Source: Ilyonectria destructans (Eukaryota > Ascomycota > Sordariomycetes > Hypocreales > Nectriaceae). From it: a stretch of 64,000 nucleotides of DNA. The first letter of the stretch is position 1; every line of letters starts with the position of its first letter. The stretch covers positions 558,001-622,000 of the forward strand of contig JAHEWK010000004.1 in the NCBI GenBank assembly GCA_020740775.1, given 5' to 3'. Both the position numbers and the translations under genes were made by a program. A model generated the notes under the pieces. The model searched no databases. It was not told the DNA's origin and saw only the letters and a program-made list of their open reading frames with translations. This document shows, piece after piece, positions 22,593-32,630 of this stretch.

Positions 22593-24787
22593 ATGGGCGC
22601 TATCGCCAACGCAGGCGGCTATGATGCTGCCCTGCAGAGACGTCAAGCCCTGATGGGCGACAGTGGTGCCAGGGCCCTCGTGAAGAACTTCAAGGTCTTT
22701 CGCATCGCAGCTTTCGCTTGTATCGGTGGTGTGCTCTACGGATACAACCAAGGAATGTTCTCGGGCATCTTGGCCATGCCGTCTTTCGAGAAGCGTATGG
22801 TTCTTTCGGTTCCAATTATGTTTGAAGGATGCTAACCGTTTGCAGATATGAATGGTTATATCGACAATCCGACCCTCAAAGGATGGCTCACGTCAATTCT
22901 CGAGCTAGGTGCCTGGCTTGGCGCGATCCTTTCTGGTTTTATCGCTGAAGTGTGCTCCCGAAAGTATGGCGTCTTGATCGCGACCAGCGTCTTCATGCTT
23001 GGTGTCATTGTTCAGGTCACTTCAATCACCGCTGGTCATCAAGCTATTCTTGCGGGTCGGTTCATCACGTAAATCACACCTGGATCCCTATTTTCTCCAC
23101 GGCTAATCAATTCTCAGTGGCATTGGAGTCGGTAGTCTCTCTATGATTGTCCCTCTTTACAATTCGGAATGCGCCCCTCCGTAAGTCTTCCCGCTGATTC
23201 TCATATCTAATTCCGTTCAAAATCCTAGGAACACGACCCAATCCATTGCTGACACGGTCCAACAGTGAGGTCCGAGGCGCTCTAGTTGCTTTGCAGCAGC
23301 TGGCAATCACATTTGGTATTATGATCAGTTTCTGGATTGACTAGTAAGTATCCCGCCGCATCTTTCATTGGGTTTTCTGACCCTGCAATAGCGGATGCAA
23401 CTATATTGGAGGCACAAAAATGGAAACTCAATCTGACGCTGCCTGGCTTGTTCCAATCTGCCTCCAGATGGGACCGGCATTCATTCTCTTTGTCGGAATG
23501 ATATGGATGCCATTTTCCCCTCGTTGGTTGCTTCACCATGGCCGAGAATCCGAAGCCCGCGAGGTCCTATCCGATCTTCGCGATCTTCCCCCGGACCACG
23601 AACTAATTGAACTCGAATTCCTTGAGATCAAGGCCCAGTCGTTGTTTGAGAAACGGAGTCTTGCTGAGAAGTTCCCACATCTACAAGCGCAAACTGCCTG
23701 GAACACCTTTAAGCTTCAATTCGTCGCTATCAAGGCTCTCTTCCAGAGCCGTGCCATGTTCAGGCGCGTTATTGTCGCTACTGTCACCATGTTTTTCCAG
23801 CAATGGACAGGCATCAATGCTGTGCGTTTCTCTACTCGAAGCAGTGTGTGTACTTGAGAGGAGCTAACAATTTTACAAGGTTCTCTACTATGCTCCGCAA
23901 ATTTTCGGTCAACTAGGACTCAGTGCTACAACCACCAGTCTCCTCGCTACCGGCGTTGTTGGTATCGTCATGTTCATCGCCACTATCCCTGCTGTCCTAT
24001 GGATTGACCGAGTCGGTCGTAAGCCTGTGCTAACGGTGGGTGCCATCGGTATGGGCACTTGTCATATCATTATCGCCATCATTCTTGCGAGGAACATCGA
24101 TCATTTCCACGAACAGCCCGCCGCTGGATGGGCAGCTGTATGCATGGTGTGGCTCTTTGTGGTTCACTTTGGCTGTAAGTTTGCAACACCTCGTCTCAGA
24201 TTTCATCCCTCCGTAAGCTAAGCAGAGATAGATTCCTGGGGCCCATGTGCTTGGATTATCATCGCTGAGGTCTGGCCTCTGAGTACCCGACCATATGGTG
24301 TGGCGCTTGGTGCATCTAGCAACTGGATGTAAGTATATACTTCCCTCCTGAAATTGAATAGCCGTTAACCTTCTTACCTAGGAACAACTTTATGTACGTG
24401 GCAGTTAACCTTGATTCACTGATTTTCTCTAACCCAAATTAGTGTTGGCCAAGTGACCCCAGATATGCTTACCAGCATGACATACGGCACATATATTCTG
24501 TTCGGAGTATTAACCTATCTTGGTGCTGCCTTTGTTTGGTTCACTGTTCCCGAAACCAAGCGTCTGTCCCTCGAAGAAATGGTCAGTTTGCTTTTATCCT
24601 TCACTGTCAAGATTGTCACTCACACTCTGATTTCCAGGATCTCATCTTCGGTTCCGAGGGCACTGCGCAAGCTGATACGGAGAGAATGGAGGAGATTAAT
24701 CATGAAATCGGTCTCCACAATCTCTTGCACCTCGGCCGGGTTGATGGCGAGGTAGATGATATCATCGAGAAGGAACATGCCGTCTAG
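22593..24787 (+). CDS. MFS sugar transporter (562 aa, 10 exons)
   Basis: Exons are 22593-22794, 22846-23068, 23118-23180, 23266-23343, 23392-23821, 23880-24174, 24232-24328, 24382-24393, 24443-24581 and 24638-24787; every phase fits. Sugar-porter signatures are visible: GGVLYGYNQGMFSGI in TM1, GRFITGIGVGSLSMIVPLY, FSPRWL, QQWTGINAVLYYAPQIF, DRVGRKPVL, and PETKRLSLEEMD at the C-terminal end. Twelve TM segments are expected at the plasma membrane, importing hexose or a related polyol by proton symport. Exon 8 is a 12-nt microexon (with split flanking codons: Met-Asn-Asn-Phe-Ile). The transported sugar is not determined. The hydrolase gene follows on the same strand 0.7 kb downstream. Confidence 0.93.
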
Positions 24788-25509
24788 GCCCTATTATCAC
24801 GATCCACCCGGCTAATAGCCATGCTCTCTGCTTGTCTTCCAACACCTCACGGTCTTTAGTACGACTTACCTTTCCGCAGCAACTGTTCAACTCACGGCTC
24901 CACCATCTAGCCGTGCCTTTTGGCCTGCTCTAGTTACTTTTCCATAATTACTTTAGCTCAAATGCAGAGTAATACTGTCTAATCAAGATGCCCACCCGCA
25001 GTATCTTAGATCCGAAGTCTGCTCCCCCTCGTTCCAGTGTATTGCCGTATTTCCTTCCAATCCACACTATTCCTCCTTCACCGAGGTCAATCTATTGCCA
25101 AGGTCTTAATGATGTCATAAACGAGGATCCCGTCGTTTAGGTTATTTTCTATTCGCCGCACTACCAAGTGGTCATAGTGCGGTTCGTTAAGCTCCTCGGC
25201 ACCCCAATGACTTACCCCTCATTTCCGTTCCGAAGATGCCAACCCAATTGGTTAGTTATGCGGACTGATCGGATATCACATCCTGTTCCCGAAGATGTAT
25301 TTCCGATTGGTTACTTGCGAAGGCCGGCCAGACGTAGCGGTGTCTTTCCCCGGATCAATATAGCATTTAAGTCCACTCCTGACTCCCAACGTGATAATCT
25401 CTTCTGCAAGGACTTCGCATTTCTCCCAAGCTCAATCGCACAACGCAGTTCCATTGCTTAATATTTTACAGATACGAAGGCAGGTTTCACCCGGTTCTCA
25501 GGAAGTATC
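24788..25509. other. Intergenic region between tandem genes
   Basis: A 97-codon ORF at 25168-25461 runs out of frame into the next gene and is not supported. Contains the promoter of the hydrolase gene. Confidence 0.45.
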
Positions 25510-27676
25510 ATGGCAACCTCAATTGGGGACAACACAATCATCTTTGGCGATTCGAGGCAGCCGAGAGCTCTTCCGCTCTCTCATCCCAAAGCTAGATGGG
25601 GGGAATTTGGCACAGAGCAAAAGGTCTTGCCAAAGGGCTATACTAGAAGAAAAGGTTGCCTTCCGCTGCCTTGTGATATAATATTCGAGCGCGACACTCC
25701 CGTCAAAGTAGTAGACATGTTTCCAAATTATTACGCGATTTCTAACCCGTCACAGTTACGAGATGGTACGAACATCTATGTTGACATATACCGGCCTGTC
25801 GAGGACTCAGCAACCTGTCCAGCATTGATAGCTTGGTCTCCATACGGTAAGCAAGGAGGCAGAGGAAACCAGGTGCTGGATGATTTTCCTTTCAGAATGG
25901 GAGTTCCACTTCGAAAGCTTTCTGAGCTCCAGAAATGGGAAGGCCCAGACCCAGGGTATTGGGTTCAGCACGGCTATGCTGTTATTAACCCCGATCCACG
26001 TGGGGTCGGCAAAAGCTCTGGAAACATCTACCACTTTGGATCCCAAGAGGGGCGAGATGGCGCCGACGTAGTTGATTGGATCGGCCAACGTCCATGGTGC
26101 TCGGGCAAGGTCGCATTGACAGGAAACTCTTACCTCTCTATTTCTCAGGTCAGTCCTCACACACTACGTCGGATTTGAATCAGCATACAGACTATCTTCT
26201 TCACAGTGGTTTATTGCGGCAGAAAGGCCAACTCATCTTGCTGCAATTGCGCCTGTTAGTTTCCTGACCCAATACGTCGCAATATTCGTGATTTTGGTGA
26301 GATTATCGAGACTCTTCAGGCTAACTATATTTTATTAGTGGGAAGGAATGTCAGATCTTTACCGAGAAGCGACGGTATTAGGAGGCGTTCTCTCCAAACC
26401 TGCCTTGGAGTTCAACCTGCAGCTACTTCAGGTAAATGCAGGAGAAAGTTCCTGGGAAAATGCAGTTGCTATGGCGGTCAATAACAAACTCTTCGGAGCA
26501 TATCACGATGATAAGAGAGCGAAGGTTGAGGTAAGTTGAAGGCAGAGACAAATTTTGCTCAAAGTCGCTCATCAATCTGCAGAATATTACCGTCCCTGCA
26601 TATGTTGTCGCGAGTTGGTCGAATCCGATTCATACATACGGAACATTCTGTGGGTATCACAGGTTGAAAAGTGACAAATGGCTTCGAGTTCATGACACAT
26701 TTGTAAGTCAGTGTGGAAGGAAATCAGATACACAAACTGACCACTTTGATAGGAATGGCCAGATTATTACCAGGAAGACAATGTGGCGGATCTACACCGA
26801 TTTTTTGATAGGTTCTTGAAGGTACATGGCAATATTAATCATGCTTTCGGAAACCGCTGACTGTGTGGTTCGCAGGATATCGACAATGGCTGGGAAACCA
26901 CAACTCGTTTCCGAGCCAAGATCCTCGACACAGCATGCCCACTCGCCAAGAATGGAACAGATTTTCAATCTACAGCATTTCCACCCCCAGAGACTAAGTC
27001 TCTAAAGCTCTTCCTTGATGGATCCAGTGGCTCCCTGGTACCGACTTGCCCTGCGTCACACCGCCTGGAGTACAAGGCTAGCAATGGGGAGATTGTGCTC
27101 ACATACGCGTTTACGAACGACGCGATACTATGCGGGCCACTTCAGTTATTCTTGGCAGTCTCTATCCTTGGCGCCCAGGATTCGGATATCTTTGTCACCT
27201 GTGAGAAGATCCTTACAGGGGGCGGCAGTGGTACTCAACTCATTGTTCCCTTCGAGCAATCCTATCAGTCATCTATAGTGCGGATCGGTCACAGAGTGGG
27301 TTTGGCATCAGATGCAGGAGCATTGTTTTACAAAGGTCCGAAGGGACAAATCCGTGTCTCCCGTCGCGCCCAAGAGCCGGATCACCAAGTGCCAGGTTTA
27401 CCGACCTTTCGCATGGACGAATACCACCCTCTCAGCGAGAACGAGATCGTTCAGGTCCAAGTCCCGCTAACGCCAATTGGTATGCGCTTCTCGAAGGGTG
27501 AGAAGTTCAAGATACGACTCAGTGGCATCAACAGGTCGGTCTATCCACCTATCGACCAAGCGAGTCTCACAGTTGAAGGCCTGGAGGATATCAACATCAA
27601 CGCTACAGTCTCTTTACACACTGGCTTGGAGGGGAACCTTGAGAGCTATATTATACTCCCATGTATTCTGTCTTAA
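25510..27676 (+). CDS. CocE/NonD-type serine hydrolase, X-Pro dipeptidyl-peptidase (S15) superfamily (622 aa)
   Basis: Exons 25510-26148, 26207-26254, 26339-26530, 26583-26702, 26753-26821 and 26876-27676 are all joined in phase 0. The alpha/beta-hydrolase part shows RDGTNIYVDIYRP, PALIAWSPYGK, the oxyanion tyrosine region, GYAVINPDPRGVGKSSGN and the nucleophile elbow GNSYLS. WEGMSDLYREA carries the likely catalytic Asp region. The C-terminal ~250 residues match the jelly-roll domain (PeptidaseS15_C), ending in INATVSLHTG. Enzymes of this type cleave esters, amides or acyl groups. There is no signal peptide, so it is probably intracellular. The neighbouring transporter suggests uptake plus hydrolysis, but this is inference. 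Confidence 0.9.
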
Positions 27677-27770
27677 TTTTGACGATAGCAACGAAGAGGA
27701 TTTATAGAAGGTCACAACCAAGTTGTAGAAATTGGAGGGGGTTCACCGTCTATATCTCATGTTTCATGTT

Positions 27771-29084
27771 TCATGTCCCGACCGTTCGTGATCCGTACCT
27801 CTGATCATGGTTGATCCGGACGGGCCGCTGCTCTCCACTGGGCAAGGCAAAAGGTGATGTACCATCGGCCAGGGCTGTCTCATGCTCGGCCCAGGCCTCG
27901 CAACGGAGCGTCTCGGCTCGGGCGCGGTAGGCTTCTTTTTGGTCTTCGGAGAGGGCAGACCACCCCGGCTCGACGTCGAAGCCCGAGAGATGCGTGTCGT
28001 CGCGGAAGACGTCGATGGGGCCGCGCGGCGTGGCGATGGATGGCCATGGGCCGGATCTGAAGCGGTCGGTGGGCAAGGGAGGGGATGCCGCGGGCCATGG
28101 TGATGTAAATAAGGTGGGAGCGGGACGACCAGACTGGGAGGAGGCTGTTCGGAGGGCGGTGAGATAATCCCTATTGCGGGTGGCGACCTCTTCGTCTGTC
28201 ACGTTGCCGAGTTCGCGCTGCTCCTCGAGAGAGACCATGGCGCGGAGAATGTCGAGAGGCTGTTGTCTGTTCCCGAACTGACCTTGGGATACGGTAAATG
28301 CCGGTCCTGGCATGGGAAGAGACTGCACGGGACCAAGACTAAGAAACGCCAGCGCCATATATTGCATGTGGTGCATCGCAGCAGCCTTAAACACGACGAT
28401 ATCCAGTCCCAGCCGCCTCGATAGCAGCTCCACGGCCTGCCCGGTTCCCAGCACGCCAAAAGCCCTCGATCTTTCCACTGGGCTAAAGGTTGCGTCGTCC
28501 ATGCCGTGGAAGCTGCGCGCCAGCAGTGCAATCTCGTCGTCGTTCAGCATCGTCCCCAACTGGCCGCGGTCCACCGCTTCCTTGCCCTTGGCGTAGAGCT
28601 CGCTGGGCGTGCTGAGCCTCCCGCCCGTGGCGCGTTGGATGTTGGCGCACACCACGTCTGGCGGCGGCCAGAAGAGGACTTGGTGCGTCTCGTCGGCGGT
28701 GAGGGAATCGAGATCTGCCAGCGCCTTGCCCACGACGTCGCCGCGGCTGAGCAGGAGACGCCGTTCCTCCTGTGTGAGCTGGTCTTGGTGGTTTTGCGCC
28801 TTGACGTAGAGCGCCTGTGGGATCGTGCCATGGTCAGGTTGCGCTTGTCGTTGCTGGATGGAACGCTCAATAGTCGCGTGCAGAGCGGCCTCAGCGCGCC
28901 GAATGGCCTGGCCGCCTTCTTCTGTGTCGGAATCTACGTCGACTTCGGGCCAGTCTTCCTCCCGGGTTCCAAGGTTGGCGTTCATGTTACGTGATTCTGC
29001 CATCTCGAGTAGGACCGATAGTTGTATGTCAGTGGAAAGTTGTCCGGGATGGGCATAATTATTTAAGAGCATTACCATTCGCAC
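27771..29084 (-). CDS. Uncharacterised acidic protein with a weak HMG-like C-terminal segment
   Basis: A single GC-rich open frame of 437 codons. The likely start is the Met at residue 28 (base 29003, MAESRNMNANLG), because the preceding residues look like leader sequence. The N-terminal half is acidic and helical (TREEDWPEVDVDSDTEEGGQ; QLTQEERRLLLSRGDVVGKA). The middle holds a short hydrophobic stretch (HHMQYMALAFLSLGP). Near the end, PGWSALSEDQKEAYRARAE resembles the second half of an HMG box (WxxLSxxxKxxYxxxA). Domain assignment is tentative. It is convergent with the hydrolase. Confidence 0.6.
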   Translation of the reverse strand: MRMVMLLNNYAHPGQLSTDIQLSVLLEMAESRNMNANLGTREEDWPEVDVDSDTEEGGQAIRRAEAALHATIERSIQQRQAQPDHGTIPQALYVKAQNHQDQLTQEERRLLLSRGDVVGKALADLDSLTADETHQVLFWPPPDVVCANIQRATGGRLSTPSELYAKGKEAVDRGQLGTMLNDDEIALLARSFHGMDDATFSPVERSRAFGVLGTGQAVELLSRRLGLDIVVFKAAAMHHMQYMALAFLSLGPVQSLPMPGPAFTVSQGQFGNRQQPLDILRAMVSLEEQRELGNVTDEEVATRNRDYLTALRTASSQSGRPAPTLFTSPWPAASPPLPTDRFRSGPWPSIATPRGPIDVFRDDTHLSGFDVEPGWSALSEDQKEAYRARAETLRCEAWAEHETALADGTSPFALPSGEQRPVRINHDQRYGSRTVGT

Positions 29085-29512
29085 AACCCCATATCTCTAA
29101 TCGCATAACCTTTATCGGGTGGCCCAATTCTTCCGGCTGCTGCAACCGACACTGCACCTATCTACCTCAATCATAGCATGAGGCGGATCCTAACGCAATT
29201 AGAGATTGAAGAAGGTATATTGAGCGATTCCGCGGGTCGTCGCAGAGATCGCGGGGTTGATGGTCTTGGAAGATGGTGATGTTCATGGCCATGTGGGTGG
29301 AGCTCTGAGAGAAGCTGTGACCGTCGCTCGCCTCATGGAGAATAGAACTCATGTGAATGATACGAGGCAATGCTTGAGATTTGCGATGTTTCAGCAGCTC
29401 TATTCAATAGATATTTTGCCTTCCTGCTCTTCCTTCCTTGAGATCGAGGCAGTCTCCCAGCACGGTAATTTCGCTAACACTACAACACAACTTCCTGCTC
29501 TACGTGGTGTTC
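29085..29512. other. Intergenic region
   Basis: About 430 bases between two minus-strand genes. Only short ORFs; nothing recognised. Confidence 0.5.
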
Positions 29513-30259
29513 TTATGCGCTTTTCTTGTTACTCTTCTTGCTAGATTTCTTCCGTTGAGAAAGCATGTGTCCATACAGGACATAGAACGCTAGTAAATAC
29601 GTTAGTGAGAGAACAGGTATTTGACACTCAAGTGTTTGTACCTGGAATATAAATAGCCAGTCCAAACCAGAGGAGATATTGGTATACTGGATTTCGGGCT
29701 TGCGAGGGGACAATGACCTTGTAGACAAGCCACGCTTCGGAAAGGATGCCAATTGGGTAAAGAAGGATGAACATATTATATCTTCACCATTTGTTAGCTA
29801 TCATTCATGACCAAATGCAATGCATTCACCATACCTCAACCACAAGAGAGAATTCGGCACACTCCCAGTCCCCTTTTCAACGGCGAAATACGTGTACCTC
29901 ACTACATCGGCCGCATTCCAAGTAACCAGCATGTTAGCGTAAGCCCATTCCCGCGCAGCGACATCGGGATAGTTTCTGGTGATGGCCCAGACGATGGTGT
30001 TGCGACCAGCAACCTGCAGCGCGGTTGTGGCCGGTGAAGCCCTAACCAGCCCAATGACGGCATGGATGATTTCAATGACGGTACACGTCTCAGTCCATCG
30101 CGCGAAGACGTGAAGCTCATCCCAAACGGCCGCGTTCCCGCCGCTGGACCACAGCTGGATTGTGCGGAGAAGGATGACGATTCGCAGAGTGGCTGACAGT
30201 ACGTTGTACAGGGCCAGGTAGGCCGCGGCAGGGGATGCGGGTTCCTTTGAGGGCGCCAT
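29513..30259 (-). CDS. PHS1: Very-long-chain 3-hydroxyacyl-CoA dehydratase, PHS1/HACD family (213 aa)
   Basis: Exons 30259-29835, 29781-29642 and 29589-29513 give 213 residues. The PTPLA/HACD signature is clear: YLALYNVLSATLRIVILLRT near the N-terminus, LEIIHA-type EIIHAVIGLVRASPATTALQ, then EWAYANMLVTWNAADVVRYTYF, containing the conserved catalytic Tyr and Glu region, and LLWLRYNMFILLYPIGILSE. Six membrane segments are expected in the ER, where the enzyme does the third step of fatty-acid elongation (3-hydroxyacyl-CoA to enoyl-CoA). The lysine-rich end KKSSKKSNKKSA fits an ER retrieval tail. The start at 30259 (MAPSKEPASP) is preferred over an upstream in-frame Met at 30364. Confidence 0.92.
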
Positions 30260-31566
30260 CTTAGTTCGCTGAGTCGTCAAATCGCCTGTGCTGCAGGAAT
30301 TTGTTCGGAGGGGAGTGGCATGCGACGCGTGTCGAATAGAGATTTTTGACCTTTTATGGGTCACCGTGAGATGAGATTATCCTTAGCGACGCAATTCGTA
30401 CGGCATTCATCTACCCTAGAGCTAGTCCAGATAGCCGAAACTTCCGTGTTTTGCATGTGATTAACAAAAGTGATAAAACATTTAATGGTGTGAAAAATCG
30501 AAATACAGCTGAAGTCAGATAATACGAGTAGTTTTAGGGACAGCTGTGCTCATGGTTGTAAACACACTACAACAGAAAGACAGAAACAGAAAACAACATA
30601 TTTAGCCTGTAGAACGAGCACTCGCGGGGAATCAATGGAAAGGGAGCCCCTCAGCTGTATCGAGTAGCATCAATCTCGAGTTCGCCAGTTCAAGTTTTGT
30701 GACCATTCTTTATCTCCTATTTATAATAGTCCATTTGGCTGAACAAGTCCTGGTCATTTTATTGCGCGCGCGCTTTGTGATTGTCTCGGTTGGGTAGCTC
30801 CATCGGCGGCGAAATATGTGTTGACATCACCTGGCCCATGCAAGTAGGTTTTGTAATACAGGGTCATCTTAACAAGATCTATATGGAGTGCGGTAGTAAT
30901 CGGGATTTCTGACAGGGTCGCAGTGCCGATGAGCACACTTGAGTCTGAACGACGGTTGGAACTTATGTAGCTGGCCAAGGTGTTACCTAAAGAAGTAACT
31001 CCGCCCAGGGTTGGGCGGAACGTGCTCTTCCCTCCGTTAATTCTATATTCATTGTTTGCAGCGCCTTATTTCTTTAACCCCAGCTGTCACAGCAGCTCAT
31101 ATCGATAGACTTATCCTCCTGTCCGTCAGATGTATGTGGAAGGACTGGATTTAGTGTTCCCAAGCGCCAAATTCAGCACCCCTGCCTGTGGTACATCTTA
31201 ACGCACAGTGGTACGGGTTCAGCGTCAGTAATCTATCATTGGAATTTTGCAAAAATGGGCCAAAAATGGACCAATCGTGGCGCATGCACAGTATGTGCCT
31301 AGTGCAAGTATATCCCCTGTTGCCTCTTAATACTAACAGCAATTGAGCGCCTTGGTATTTAGGTATTAAAACCTAGCCCTATGAACTTTTTCTGGCCGCC
31401 CGCCTCTTTCTTCGGATAGAACATACCATCTAGCAGCATATTCGCATACTATATATAGTATACATTCATAATAGTGGTTGGTTAGTATTCTCCGGCTATC
31501 TGACATTAATAAGAAAGAAATATGATACTATGGTGGTAAATACCAACACGGGTAAACTGAAAACGC
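30260..31566. other. Intergenic region without a recognisable gene
   Basis: Contains minus-strand ORFs at 30754-30978 and 31151-31342 with no resemblance to known proteins. The stretch 31430-31470 is TA-rich (TATATATAGTATAC). Nothing else is seen. Confidence 0.5.
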
Positions 31567-32457
31567 CTAGCTGGCTTTGCTGGCGGCAGGGAAGCCGCCA
31601 GTTGAAAAGTTGATGGGGGCGTTGCTCACTCCAGCCTGTACACCCTGATTGTAATCTCCAAATGTAGACGTGTAGACTACACGGCCTTGATCTTTCCGAG
31701 CATCTACAGCTGCTGCCTGAATCCCCTTGGAAAGTTCTTTGAGCAGCTCGAGAGACTTTCTCAGGGCAAACTTCTCAGCTTCCACCTGACTAGTCGCACT
31801 AGCCTGGTCGAGATCCTCATCTTCATCTTGCGCTGCTAGATGAAGTTCTTCCAACTTGGTGTTCACCTCGTCTAGCTGTTTCGTTGCCGCCGTAATGGCT
31901 GTTGTGATTTCCGTTTCCTTGGTCGATATCATTTGCATCATTGTTTCGGTCACATTCGTCTGCTGAAGGGAACTATACCTATTTCTCCTTGGTATTATTC
32001 TTATTTTCCGGGCTGGTAAGGCAACTTACAATGTCGCAGTACTGACAACCGAAGTAAGCGTTATCTTGCAGTTCTGGAGTTGGGCTGATGTGGACTTGAT
32101 TTGGTCCTGTCTGAACAGGCCAATCATTGTCCGATCCCGCCAAGACAGCTTTCCATCATCACTATGCGTGGTCCAGCGATCGATTGCGGCTTGAAACTTG
32201 CTAGAAGACTTTTTGCATAGCTTCAGCCCAGTCTTCGATTGGGCCACCACAGCCCTGCCCAACGACTCCCACTGTTGATCAGATATGTTTTGAACAGAAG
32301 TGATAGCCTGCTCAATGGTGAGCAGGTCTTCGCGGACTGACACAATATCGCTAGGCGCATTCTTAATGCCCCCAAGGTCATTTCGCAAATGCCGTACGCA
32401 TTGCAACGCTGGGACGGCAATGCCTGCAACGCTTGCTGTAATGCTCAGAGGGTCCAT
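31567..32457 (-). CDS. HeLo-like (fungal STAND N-terminal type) protein with a C-terminal amyloid motif (279 aa); probable NLR effector
   Basis: Exons 32457-32030 and 31978-31567 join as ATL|YSS with matching phase. The N-terminus MDPLSITASVAGIAVPALQC followed by NAPSDIVSVREDLLTIEQAI is the helical HeLo-like/Helo_like_N domain used as a membrane-acting cell-death executor in fungal NLR systems. Residues ~150-235 are heptad-rich coiled coil (TKETEITTAITAATKQLDEV). The last 35 residues contain FGDYNQGVQAGVSNAPIN, nearly the same as FGDWNHGVQVAQNYAPIN at the N-terminus of the divergent NLR. That arrangement (effector motif at the C-end, receptor motif at the N-end) is how amyloid templating couples receptor to effector in known fungal cases. 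Assignment to the sigma-type motif family is from memory. Confidence 0.87.
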
Positions 32458-32630
32458 CGTGAAGAGGGCGGCAATGCGGTGATGGCGAAGAGTTATTCTC
32501 GAGACGCCCGAGAGGGGTCGCTGAGATCAGGCAGCCATCACGTGCAGCTGCAGCCCAAAACTGAGCCTCATCAGCCGGTAATGGGCCATCTCGACACCAC
32601 AGAAACAAAGACCTCATCAACAACTCAAAG
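32458..32630. promoter_or_regulatory. Short divergent promoter between effector and NLR receptor
   Basis: Only 173 bp separate the two start codons (32457 on minus, 32631 on plus), so the genes must share their upstream control region. This is expected for a receptor-effector pair that needs balanced expression. No specific binding site was identified. Confidence 0.7.

Noticed and set aside
28506..28994. 162-codon plus-strand ORF
   Set aside because: Antisense shadow of the 437-codon minus-strand orphan gene.
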